From Calonectria ilicicola (Eukaryota; Ascomycota; Sordariomycetes; Hypocreales; Nectriaceae): DNA of 64,000 nucleotides. Numbering within the stretch: position 1 is the stretch's first letter; every line of letters begins with the position of its first letter. A model generated the notes under the pieces. The model made no database searches. It was not told the origin of the DNA and saw only the letters and a list, made by a program, of their open reading frames with translations. This document shows, piece by piece, positions 34,081-44,928 of the stretch. The stretch lies in NCBI GenBank assembly GCA_020809705.1, contig CP085831.1, positions 372,001 to 436,000 on the forward strand, in the 5' to 3' direction. A program made the position numbers and the translations under genes.

Positions 34081-35003
34081 CACGTGATCTAAGTAAGATT
34101 AGTCCGCTGCCACGACAACTAGCGACCATGCTAATTTTGAACTCGCCTCACAATTGGTGTGCACAACTAGGGAACAGCGGCGACCGCCCATAAATCTCAT
34201 GATTGGTTACCGCTTTTCAAGGCTCTTGAGCAATGGAAACTTAAGCTGACCTAGCTACAGCTGTTGAAGGTCAGGTTGAACAGCTGGGCTTACAACAACT
34301 AGATTAACCGGTTGAGGCTTTCTAGCTGGTCGAGCCCTTCCAGCCAGGTTAACTGATCTAGCTGCTGAGGGTCAGATTGAACAGCCGGACTTGCAACAGG
34401 TAGGTTAACCGGATCAAGCCACTAGAGCCAAAATCAAGAATACCGTGTCCGTCCTTTTGGAATAATGAGGGCAGCAATGAAGAGAATGAAAATGATAAAG
34501 AAATTCACTACCCATATCGCAGTGGCTTCACCGTTGTAAGCAAATCGACGATGTAGTCAAAGAGGCCGATCCAACACACCAGAATTATGCCAGTTTTATC
34601 CAGTACATGTCTTGTAAGCCGCATGGGGCGCTATTGTATTGTAGTTGGTAAGTTATTACAAAGCGATATGACATCTGAATATAACGATTTTCTCTTCCTA
34701 AGTTATTGCGGCATCCTGACCCCGTTCCCCAGGATCAAATATGCTCCCTCGCACAACCCAATCCATTACATTCATGAATTGGGATTAAGAATCTACTTCG
34801 TTTATATCCAACAAACCTCATCACAGAGTACACGATCAGCCGAGAAATTGATGATAGCTATGTTTCAAATATCTATGATACATTTTCTGAGAGCTCAATG
34901 ATTGTAGACTAAGAAACGTTCAAAAATGATTCAGGCATTCATCCCCATTTCCTAACCTCAACATATTACTCTCCAAATACGACCTTAAACGGGTATTTGA
35001 TTC
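34081..35003. repeat. Intergenic with an imperfect direct repeat
   Basis: Two imperfect copies of a unit sharing GGTCAG(G/A)TTGAACAGC and GGTTAACCGG-type strings lie at about 34248-34353 and 34354-34430, offset by roughly 100 bp. No gene is supported in the interval. The first 60 bp belong to the segment repeated near 37290. Confidence 0.5.
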
Positions 35004-35622
35004 TTAAAAATCCACGATGCGCCTCCAAATCTCATTCTTGATGTAGTATTCGGGACCTCCATCATCAGATCCAACCCTGAAGATGTGGAGGAAACGCGTT
35101 GGCTTATCGGATGCCCCGCCAATCTCAGAGGATGAAATTAGCTATGAATTATAAATCTGGTATAACATACATACCGTGATATTTGCATTCACAGCAATAA
35201 GGACATCGCTACCCATGGGCTGGGCATCGATGTTGGTAGTGACGTACTTGACGTTTGTAGGGAGAGCCTGGGGTATGTTAGCTGACGGCAATCGTAAAGG
35301 ATCGCGATAAAAAAAAAAGTGTTCCAGGGTTACTTCAAGATGCTTCATGATTTCTTTGTCTCCTTTGAATTCACGTCCCTCCATCGTAGCGGTGGAATTC
35401 TCCCTCTGAGGCGTTATTAGCACAAAGTCTGCATGGTTATGCTGCGCAACAGCTTTCAAGTATTCCATACGTAGAGCTTGGCCATTTCAGACCGATATTT
35501 TTCCATGCGCTCGTAAAATTGGCCGGCGAATTCGACTGATCATACAACAAACTCTCATAAGAAAAAAAGCCTCAGATAAGAGAGGGGGGTAGTGATGCAC
35601 CAGCCATCGTTTTGCAATCCAT
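35004..35622 (-). CDS. NTF2-like domain protein
   Basis: Five short exons on the minus strand: 35622-35601, 35535-35471, 35405-35334, 35267-35175 and 35123-35004; 372 bases, 123 aa, frame intact. Each intron is 51-66 bp, three with clear GCTAA(T/C) branch sites. The protein has the length and layout of nuclear transport factor 2: FAGQFYERMEKYRSEMAKLY, then RENSTATMEGREFKG, NIDAQPMGSDVLIAVNANIT, and the end EYYIKNEIWRRIV. NTF2 imports Ran-GDP; this copy sits in an accessory region and diverges from the housekeeping form, so it may be a paralogue with another job. Unspliced reading shows only one 108-residue frame that is mostly intron. Confidence 0.8.
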
Positions 35623-38290
35623 TTCTACAGTATTATGGTTAGTCAATATTTAGACTTCTGAGCGCTATGCCAAATTATCCTACTGATTTTTGTTTGCGAG
35701 GACGGATATATACGACCAAGAACGCAGGATGTTTCCGCAACCGTGAGGTGATGATGTCAAAATGGGTAAGGGCCTTTCAGTCCGTACAAATTATGCGTGA
35801 AGAAGTGGGGAGAAACAGCGAGGGATAATAGGTGCCAAAAGGCTTTTTTATAGCTGAAGAGACGGGCGAGTGCGTCCTTTGAGGGTTAAGAAGCCAACTC
35901 GGAAACCACCGTACACATGATTTGCCGCAATCGCTTTGATTGGGGGGTACTTTACTCAAAGATGAGGCTATTTGTTAGATAACCGCCATTGCGGTACTTT
36001 GGTGCGAGGCTCCAGGGATAGGTTCATAACTAAGACAAGCATATCGCGGGTCATGCGGGACGAGCGTCCGGGTGGGCGGACCCGCCACCTTCCCTTCACG
36101 CTGGGGCATGATGAGGCATTTCCATTTGAGCCATGGGATCAATTGATTGGAATACATACATTGCCTCCGGGATGGCGGGAAGTGGACTCCGTAAACTCAA
36201 TCGTGTATCGCCAAGTGATCATTTGACCTTGAGGTGTCCCGCTGCTTACTGCATTGGGCATCTCGTTTTGTCGCTTTTTATTGCAACATGGCCTAGCGAG
36301 CTGTGCCGTATCGGTTTTTGACCAAGACATAATCAGCTATGGTGGAGTCGCAGCCACCTGCTGGCGTGAGATGCTCACGGCTATTTGCGCATCAACAAGA
36401 GCCTGAGCAGATTTATCCGAGTTTCGCCCAACAAAGAAAAAACTGTCTGACATACCAGGTTGCGAGGAATATCGGGACTTGATTTTCCGATCAACCTCGT
36501 TTGTGCAGTACAATGACCCACAAATATGATAGTTTGGACCCTGCATTAGTTACCGGCTGGCAAACAAGGTAACTTGGCTATACCCACATTCAATACACCC
36601 TTGGAAGATTGTGCCACGGTGACTTCTTTGCATCTTGGACATTACAAACCCAACCATCCCGGAATATTAATATAATAGCAAGAATAAGGACAAGTATAAA
36701 TAATTTTGCTGATATTTAATTTATTTTATTCTTAATTTAATCTATTTTATGATAGTTCGCGGGGGAATACTAGAGAAGGGTAGAGGTTTTACAAACTTAC
36801 AAGGGTTGTACTATACACGACATGCCATTCTATCGTGGGTCAGTGGCGTAGTCTAGCCATACAAGCAAGGCCGCGTAACCAGGCAACTCAGCGGGGGCGG
36901 CAACAGTAGAGGGAAACCCAGTCACAGCGGGGGGGGGGGGGGGGGGGATGGAATAGCCAAGAACAGCAGTGATGATACATTCTTGGGAGGGAGCACTTTC
37001 AAGCATCAATTAAAAAATGGAATCGCTTCACATGGCAAGTTGCGTGCACAGCTGGAAAGTGGCGTGTATTCAACCTCAGTGAGATTAATATGGGTGGCCA
37101 AGAGAGATGTACAAGATTTTGGCACGATCTTGGCTAAACCATCGGAAATCTGGATCAAGCCAAATTCCATGGTCATGTCGCTATGCATACGGCTACTTTG
37201 GGAAAGAAATCGAATACATCGTCCACTTGGAAAACAAGAGCCCTGATAGCCTGCCGACTCTGTTTTTTTATATAAGCGATTCCCGATAGCGGGTGATGTT
37301 AGTTGGTAAATAGAGTGGGAACCTAATCTCCTTAACAGGTGAGAATGTTTGTGTCGCTAGCTAGCTATCGCGTGATGTTAAGATTGGCGTTTGGTCGCTG
37401 CCTCGCCAATGAAATGCTGTCATCATTTTGAGATATTCAATGGATAGGAATGGCTTCACAACCCCCCAAGAAATGGATGTATGTAATTAAAAATTACGGA
37501 AAGAACGAATGTCTGCCGCAAGCGGAGCTAACAAATGCTCCAGAGAAGTGCTCTTGGAACTTGAGCACTAAAAGGTTCAACCTTAAGTTGTGAGGAACTT
37601 TTCGATCCCAATATGGATTTGCCTCATCTTGTGTATAAAGCACCCTAATGATATGGCGGCATCTCCTACAGCAAGTAAATGAATATTGCCGACCTTATTT
37701 TAGTTATTTGTACTTGATTTATTCATAACTCATTTCCCTTCTGTTCGCATTGAAGTCTACACTATTGAATATGGGACGTAATTCTGCACAATGCAAAACT
37801 TCGTGCCAGTGGCCTACGGCATACATATTATGCATCATCGGTGCTTGATTTCTAATTTATTGAATTATAAGTGTCGACCAGTTCCTAAAGTCCAATCCAG
37901 AATTTAGTAAGATAAAATCCCGAGTGACAATGCTGGAGAACAAGTAGAATATTCTTCGAGGGAATGGCATGGAGAACTAGAGTAGGTATAGTTATTTTTA
38001 TGCCACTGTGAACATACATTGATTCTTTCGCGTGACAGTTTGCCTGCTATATCATAGCCTCTGAGAAATAGCTCCATCTTGAACTGGCCAAAAAAAAAAA
38101 AAAAAGAAAAAAAGAACACTATCAAACTCCTTCAGTTTTCTCGTCGCGTTCATGTTTATCTATTGGGACAAAGTGAACGGTCCGCTGTTACCAGTGCCAT
38201 GTTGATCTACGTATTGTTGGAAACGGAATACATCTTGACTTCGTCTTTATCTGATTCTTCTTCCTCGTCAATATTCTACACACTATGATC
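35623..38290. other. 2.7 kb without a confident gene
   Basis: Contains a run of 19 G at 36929-36947, an AT-rich patch at about 36665-36760, a T/A-rich patch near 38089-38115, and at 37288-37440 a diverged copy of the segment just upstream of the 2EXR gene. Open frames of up to 87 codons exist (for example 36983-37246) but lack known domains. Probably remnants of duplicated or lost sequence. Confidence 0.45.
37288..37440 (+). repeat. Diverged copy of the 33993-34145 segment
   Basis: Shares CGATAGCGGG(T/C)GATGTTA, TTGGTAAATAGAGTG, GTGTCGCT and CGTGATnTAAG-like strings in the same order and orientation as 33993-34145. It is therefore a dispersed repeat or the relic of a duplication that included the 5' end of the 2EXR gene. 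Confidence 0.6.
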
Positions 38291-40453
38291 CTAAATATCA
38301 TCATCAAAACCATATCTTTCCATACTACCAAGCTGTAGGTCCATAAACGACTTAGACGGGGGCCCTGATCCAAAGGTAGTTGGGTTGAGAGGTTTCAAAG
38401 TATTTTCTACAGCCCTGAATCTTCCAAATGAGCTAGCCTTTGATGCTTGGGATGAAGCAAAAGACCAAGGCATCAATGGTTTAGATAAAAAAGGATCGTT
38501 TGGGAGCTTGTGCCGAGATCCAAAGGAGGTTGAGATGAACTTATGGTCTTGTGAATGGGCGCCAATCTTCGGCCCAGATAAGGTCGTTTGTTGCATCATT
38601 TCCTCAACTTTTACATCACGTCAAAATCAACGAATAATAAGATCATAGTCGGCTTCCTCAACATACCTGTTGGTGGCATTGATTGCATGTCTAGAAGAAA
38701 TTGGCTTCCGAAGAGACTAAGAGACTTTAGTAACCAAGGTTGAATATCATCAATAACAACTTACCTTTGATCGCAACTGAGCTCTTGTTCGTGATGATTG
38801 ATCATTTGATGCCCAAATGTTATCCTCAGTTCCGAATAGCTGGTTTTCTGTAGACTGACGATAGCCTCAATATATTTCTCAGCGTTATCAGCGGTAAACC
38901 TATTATTATAGAGCGAGGGTGGTTCTTCTCCCCGGAACCCGATCTCATTGCAGTATGAAGAGATTCCGGAGCTTTCAATAATAATTCTTGATATAATCAT
39001 CAGGAAGTAAGTTGAGGAGAATGGTGTCCCTCGACATTCTATGTTAAATTGGTATAGTGATGACGGTTGGGATGAGTGGAAACATATCCATAAGTCAGCA
39101 AATAGTGAATAGGTTTTGGGCCAAAGGTCGTTTCTGTTCATCTTATGATGCCATACTTCAAATAGCCTCAAGTGTTCAAAGTATTCCCGAGCGTGTTTAT
39201 CTTCTGCAAAGTTTGTGGTTGTGACTTTGTGCTCAAGCTGCTTCTTACACCATTCAAGGCAGTTATATATCGCATCACACAAACAGTATTCGTCAAATAG
39301 CAACGCATCAAGAAGATCCAATAGGGACAATTTGTCGCTCCTCGTGGTATACGTACCAACAGACCTGAGGCTGTCTAAACTTTGTTCATAATCCTGGGCG
39401 CGGTTATACAATACAGACAAGTCGATTCGAATCCTGGATTGGAACTCCAAAAGTAGCATAGTATTAGTGGAGGGGGGTATATGTGCTCGGTCTTCAGATC
39501 GTAGCTCTGAAGTCAATAATATCTCAGTGAGTTTGCACTGGCGGGTTGTCATGAACCCCTTGGAAAACCTAAGAATTCGAGAAATTCTATCTCTTGAGCA
39601 TAGGACTTTTCGTCTGAATAAAGGTGGTTCTTGTGCACTCGCAAAATATTTATGAGCATTTTCAGAGAAGTGACAAACAGCTAGATACTCAGCGCTCAAC
39701 TTGTCGATGTTTTCGTATCCATCTGGAGATGAAATATATGCCAAATCTTTCATTGCAGCATTCAGAGCGCCAATGCTGTCATCCCGAAATGACCAGTAGT
39801 CTTTGTGGTATGGAGGCAACAGGGAAATTAGACCGTGTGTATTTTCAATTTCTTTCACAATATTTCCCATTTGTAAATGTCTTGATTCTGGGAAACCCGG
39901 AAATGGGTGGTTGTCCGTCTCGCTTGACTTTGATCGTTTGGTAGGTGGCCCAGATGGCACAGATTCACTTTTCTGAGAATCATTATAGGAGAGACAGCTT
40001 GAACTTATTAGGGGTCTCTTTGCGCACTCAGTGGATTTTTCTGCATTTTCGTGACGTGGGCTGATGGAGGAATCATCAAGCTTGATGTGCCCTTTCATGG
40101 ATACATTCGAATCATTTAGTGTGCGGTCAGGTACAGGCTGGACCGAATTGCGTTGCTGTTTCCGAGACTGTTTATAAAAGCCCCATCTGCTGGTGGCTTT
40201 AGAGAATTGGTCTTTTCTAATTGAACATGGTCAGATCTAGACCTTAGAAATTATCCCATTCTTATACACACGATACAGTCAAGCCTTGCTGTCTTAATTG
40301 GTCGATCACTGCTTGGCGGCTTTGCTTCTTGAGTAAATATGCTTCATGTACAAAGTCTTTGTACTTATCAATCTCGTCATCAGACACAACCGTCGCTCGA
40401 GGCTCTCGAGAATAAATCCACCCCAGGAGGCTGCCGTCTCGACGTGTGGCCAT
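38291..40453 (-). CDS. Clr5-domain protein
   Basis: Four exons: 40453-40272, 40216-38765, 38716-38667 and 38607-38291; 2,001 bases, 666 aa. The N-terminal 80 residues have the Clr5 pattern: YKDFVHEAYLLKKQSRQAV ... QGLTVSKDQF ... RWGFYK. The body is helical without a recognised catalytic domain, and the tail (LFGSQFLLDMQSMPPTG, then a Ser/Pro-rich end) is of a kind often found in Clr5 proteins. Clr5 domains are presumed DNA-binding or regulatory; the name comes from a Schizosaccharomyces pombe silencing factor. The first donor is best placed as GTGTGT at 40271, which restores the conserved Ser. Confidence 0.75.
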
Positions 40454-41412
40454 GTTGCTTTATGTAGGGACGAGATATAATTGTGGAATTATTCGTGAAT
40501 ACGCGATGCAAAGTGAAGCAATAAATGAGATATTACAAAATCAGCGTGTGAAATGAAAGGAGTAGGTTGGTAAACAATGGCATGCCATTTAAATAAGCTG
40601 ACAGTCTGTTGTCTTGGGCTGACACCCAGCAACTGACCTGTGACTCGTCATGGAAGACTCACACTATTCCTATTTCGGAAAATCCAAAACTGAGGCGCTT
40701 GGGCCAGCATGCTGGGGACTGACGCTAATCTTGATATGGGAATTCCAACAATGCGTGTCTCCACTGAAGCGATGATCGTTGAGTCGGTTCTCTCACCATC
40801 GCTCTGTGTTCATACCAAGGTCAGTTTTAGAAAGATCGTAATGTAAATAAATTGTACGTGCCTATTCGCCCTCCAAGAAGGATCAAGATAATTGTAATTG
40901 TCGAAAGATAGTTCATTCTCTGATTTTATACAATTCTATGCAAAATGAAGAAAGATAATTGCAACCACAATTACACAGAAAATTTATCTACCCTGTTTTT
41001 GACAAGTGTGGAGGTTGTACGGTTGATATATCATAAAACGTGATGCTTTCGGTATCATTTCAATATTTTTTGTAGAATGCGTTATTTGGATTATTGGTTG
41101 GGAGGTGGTAGGTTTAGATACTGTAAACGACTCCAATTTCTTCGTTTCTTTCACAAAAACGAAGGTTCCATGTAGTTTTAGTACTGAAGAGGAATGCATA
41201 AATATTTGAGGAGGTGGGCGAATCCGATATAAGCTTGATGGCTATGTAAGTTGATGACGGAAGCGGACGGGGAAATGCGCAATGGTGTATCCGTTTAGCA
41301 AAAGAAGTACGGAAAAGACTTGCTTCTAGGAACTTCATAGATTTGTTTTCATTTAATTTGTTTCGTTTTAGATATTTATAGCCATTAAGAAAAGACCTTA
41401 GACTCATTCCTC
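40454..41412. other. Intergenic, no gene seen
   Basis: AT-rich flank with short frames only. It holds the promoter of the Clr5 gene and the 3' flank of the zinc-finger gene. Confidence 0.45.
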
Positions 41413-43684
41413 CTACTCCTTCAGTTTTTGAATGCATTCCTCGAGTTTATTTAACCGGTCTTTTTCACGCTGATCTTCCCGTTCTCGAATTTCCAAAGCA
41501 GCCCGCCCTGATGATAACTCCTCCTCCATGTCCTTTATAATCCTCTGGTATCTTGATTCGCCATTTCCAAAGCTTTGTCTTCTTCTGTGTGTTTGCTGTG
41601 AATTTCCCAATGCCACCTGATCAATCTCCACCGAGCGGCCTGATGACTGTGGATCGTTACAAGCCTCCGTGCTGCGTCGATAATACGGGCACTTTTCAAG
41701 GTGGCGTTGCAGTCTATGATTGCGGTTAAATGCTAGTTCATTCTTTGATCTTTTGCAGTCCGACGATGGGCAAACGAATGTTTTAGTGTTGGTTGCGTGT
41801 TTCTCCCGTTGATGCCGTTTGAGGGACCGTTCCGCTTTAAATCTTTTGTTGTTGCATTTAGCACATATAAAGCTATTCTGAGCTTCAGAATTGGACCTAA
41901 TGTACAATTTTTAGTATAAAACATCTCCATTGCTTCAAAAGAGAAGATAAAGACCATCACTTACGGTATTGATAATGACACTTCGTTCACCCAGGTGCGT
42001 GGTGACGGTTTGGATATTGTGTCAACAGCGTCCACAGAAATATCAGACGCGGCTGCATCCTGGTTTCTGTGGGTCTGACTCCCGATTAATGCGTGCTCCC
42101 TCGAATCAAGACCATCTTCAATGAACCCGAAAGCATCCTGGGCGACTACATCCATGCTATTGCCATACTGGAAGTCAAAAAGCCAACTATTGGTCTCTGT
42201 ATCTCCCAGTCCCGCCGCGAGATATGCTATATCGCTTGGATCCGATAGGGAAGCTGCTGTACGAGGTTAGATGGAAGCCCCCACTGTGACTGAGAACTTG
42301 CCTTCGGCGATGGAAAACATTGGGAATTCTCCGCTTGCTGTTATTGTCGGATGTTGGCGAGATTCTCGGTAGACAGATGAGGCATCTTCCTTTAGTCCAG
42401 CAGAAGTTGAAGGAGAGTAGAACATCCAACAAACTCCCCAAAGTATTACGAGTGCTGGCCAAACGGTCCAAGGCATTGTAGTGCACCGATATCTCATTTT
42501 CCCTAGGAACTCGCAAGTTAATTGTATAAGAGTATCAATGTAGTTGCGCTTATCGAATTTGCCAAGGGCGCGATCGAGCAGTCGGTCGAATACTCTCTTA
42601 ATCTGGTCCAGTATTTTCTCTAATTGAGACTCCATTTCCTCTAAGAGATCTTCGTATTTGCAAAAAAGCTCCAGAAGCTTTCTCGCAGCTTTCAAAAGGT
42701 GGGAAGGGATAAAGGCGCGATAACGGGCAATGCGCGATTGCCATTTCTCCTTGGTGAGTTTATTCGCGTATGTTTTAGACAGTTGTTCAAACCGCGTTCT
42801 TACTGGCATGGCATACTTCGAGGCAAGTCTTCTCAAAGAAGCACTAGCTAAAGGGTGCTGACTAACGAGGAAGAAGTCATGATGCTCGTGTAAGAGGGTT
42901 CGGTGGAGAGCAATGAGGGCTTGCCACTGCTCGTTGTGAAGCTTATTTGCGTCTGAATTGGAAGACTGTGCATTATCAATCTCTATGCATTTAGTCTCCA
43001 CCATGACCAAACCCTCATAAATACCCTTGACCTCCGCTATTAGTTCGTCTTGTGTCATAGGCCTGGGCTCTGGCTGAAGCATCATCTGGGATGTTATAGG
43101 ATTCTTTTGTTCCTGTTGGTCTAAGTGGGCAAGCTGGGCTCTGGGCTGAGGTTTTCGGTTTATAGCTTTGTTGTCTGGTTGCAGGCGCGAAGTTGGAGGT
43201 GATGACTGTGATGTTCTCTTTGGTTCCTGTGACGTGGCCGTCTCCCCTTCCTGCCATAATGTCCTCCTCGAGTGATTTCTTGCCCCACTCCTGATCTGAG
43301 AATTGGAGGGTGAAGATTCTACTAGCTGGCCCAATGATACCGACGGTGAACGTCTTTTACTGGAACAGTACTGCTGGTTCTCTGGATCCGCGTCCGCTAG
43401 GTCGTCCGCCCCTGATGGTTGTTTCCTTGAATTTTCGGGCTTCCTAGTGCGGGTTAGCAAGTAGCCTCACTGCGGTAGGGGTGAACTCACGCTCTTCGAT
43501 TTACACGCATGCTTTGGAAGGCTTTTTCGATAGCTTCTTCCGAATCCCAAGCTGCATGATTGATGGGATCAGCTCGGACATGATTATGGAATAGCTCCAA
43601 TTCGTTTGGTAAATTAGCCCCACACAGTGGGCAGCTGAAGATATCCGAGGCGACTTGCTTGCACTGATTTCGGAGGCGCGTCAC
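41413..43684 (-). CDS. C2H2 zinc-finger protein with a possible membrane segment; 5' end unresolved
   Basis: Exons joined in frame: about 43684-43491, 43443-42302, 42256-41965 and 41896-41413. Features in order: a CPLCG ... FHNH segment, a Gln/Ser/Pro-rich disordered part, a long helical region, one strong hydrophobic stretch (PWTVWPALVILWGVCWMFY), an acidic linker, a C-X2-C-X13-H-X4-H finger plus a second Cys/His-rich unit, and a coiled-coil tail. Intron 42257-42301 is GC-AG; leaving it in adds only GKFSVTVGASI and a stop, giving a product without the fingers. The first in-frame codon at 43684 is GTG and a stop lies just upstream, so a 5' exon is missing; 43948-43886 is a candidate. It might be two genes, but frame continuity argues for one. 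Confidence 0.6.
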
Positions 43685-44928
43685 CCACCTCTTTGTAAAG
43701 TCCTTTTTTTTTTTTTAACTTGCTCCTCCTTCCGGAAAAGGCCTATGGTGTTGGGCGCAGGCAGAGCGAAGCGATGGTGAATTACTGCACCATTTGGACA
43801 ACAATGTACACAAGGTGTTGAGGTGCGAGGGTGGTGGGAGGTGTCCAAATGCCGCAGAGAAAGCAGCGTGTACCTTTCAAAATACCTTTGCAGAGGAGGA
43901 GGCTGAAAAGGGGTTGTCAAACAAAAAGTATGTTAAATATTGGAGCATGATGTTTAGGGTGCGATGTTTGGGGTGCGATATTTTTGGGGTTCGCGATATT
44001 TTGGGGTGCAACAACGAGGCGTTCTTGCGCACAGCCACAGCCACAGCCACAGAGACACACCACCTTGAAATCTATCGGGACGGATAGACCTCTGCACCAC
44101 AGGACACGCAATGCCTCGCCAACAGAGCAGGCCAGAACAACTCGTCGTTATTAATCCTTCTACTTGGTAGTGGGCCAGAATGGGGTCCAAAAATTAAGTA
44201 TTACTCAAGCTTTTTCTTCGTGGCGATCGGTCTCGGCAACATCCACTCAAGCTGGCCAGGGATCACTCTACAGATCTGCTTTGGTCTGGCCCAGAGAATT
44301 TCAAATCCAAGGTCCACAATTACTCGACTCTAGTGGGTCGCATGTCAGTATCGTGGAGGCGAGCAGATTGGCTGTTAAGCACTGTGAGGCAGCATCACGA
44401 GTAGCGGCTTCACCTTGCAAACATCGGTAATCATTTCTTAAGGGCGCAGAAGCCCCTCACACCCACGCGCCAAGCCACCCTGTCCAGAACAAAGCAACAT
44501 GATACTCCATGGTAACTCAGCCATTGGATAGGATAGAGATAGTCCAAGCGCTTCCAGGTTCTCCCAAGACTATGAAGTTGGAAGCGATTGAGTAGCTTCT
44601 GGTCAAAATAATCCTCTTGATTCGACTATTGGATTCAGCTATAAGAGGTCAAATGGCGAAATAGCATATTTGTGATGGGAACGACGCGGTACTATCAGGC
44701 CGCACTGAAGATCTTACCACGCATCACATGTTTTGCAAATGGTGGTTGTCATTGGCTGTGCCCGATGCAGGTCAGATTATAGTAGGTCGGCAAAACACCG
44801 GTATTGTGACTCATGTATCTCTGATCAATATGTCCCAGAATCCCCCGCAAGTCGGTGCCCTAGCTTCTCCATGCATCAAATAAAGCTGTGTTTGTGCATA
44901 CCTCGGAGTGTTGCCAGTTACCCTTGAG
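43685..44928. repeat. Intergenic with short tandem repeats
   Basis: Holds a short tandem array of TTTGGGGTGCGATA-like units at about 43951-44012, a CCACAG hexanucleotide run at about 44030-44053, and a 13-base T-run near 43704-43716. No complete gene is supported, though the missing first exon of the zinc-finger gene may lie here. Confidence 0.5.

Noticed and set aside
36337..36546. Minus-strand frame with NYHICGSLYC, recalling RNase-like fungal effectors
   Set aside because: No signal peptide or workable exon joins could be found, and only two Cys are present.
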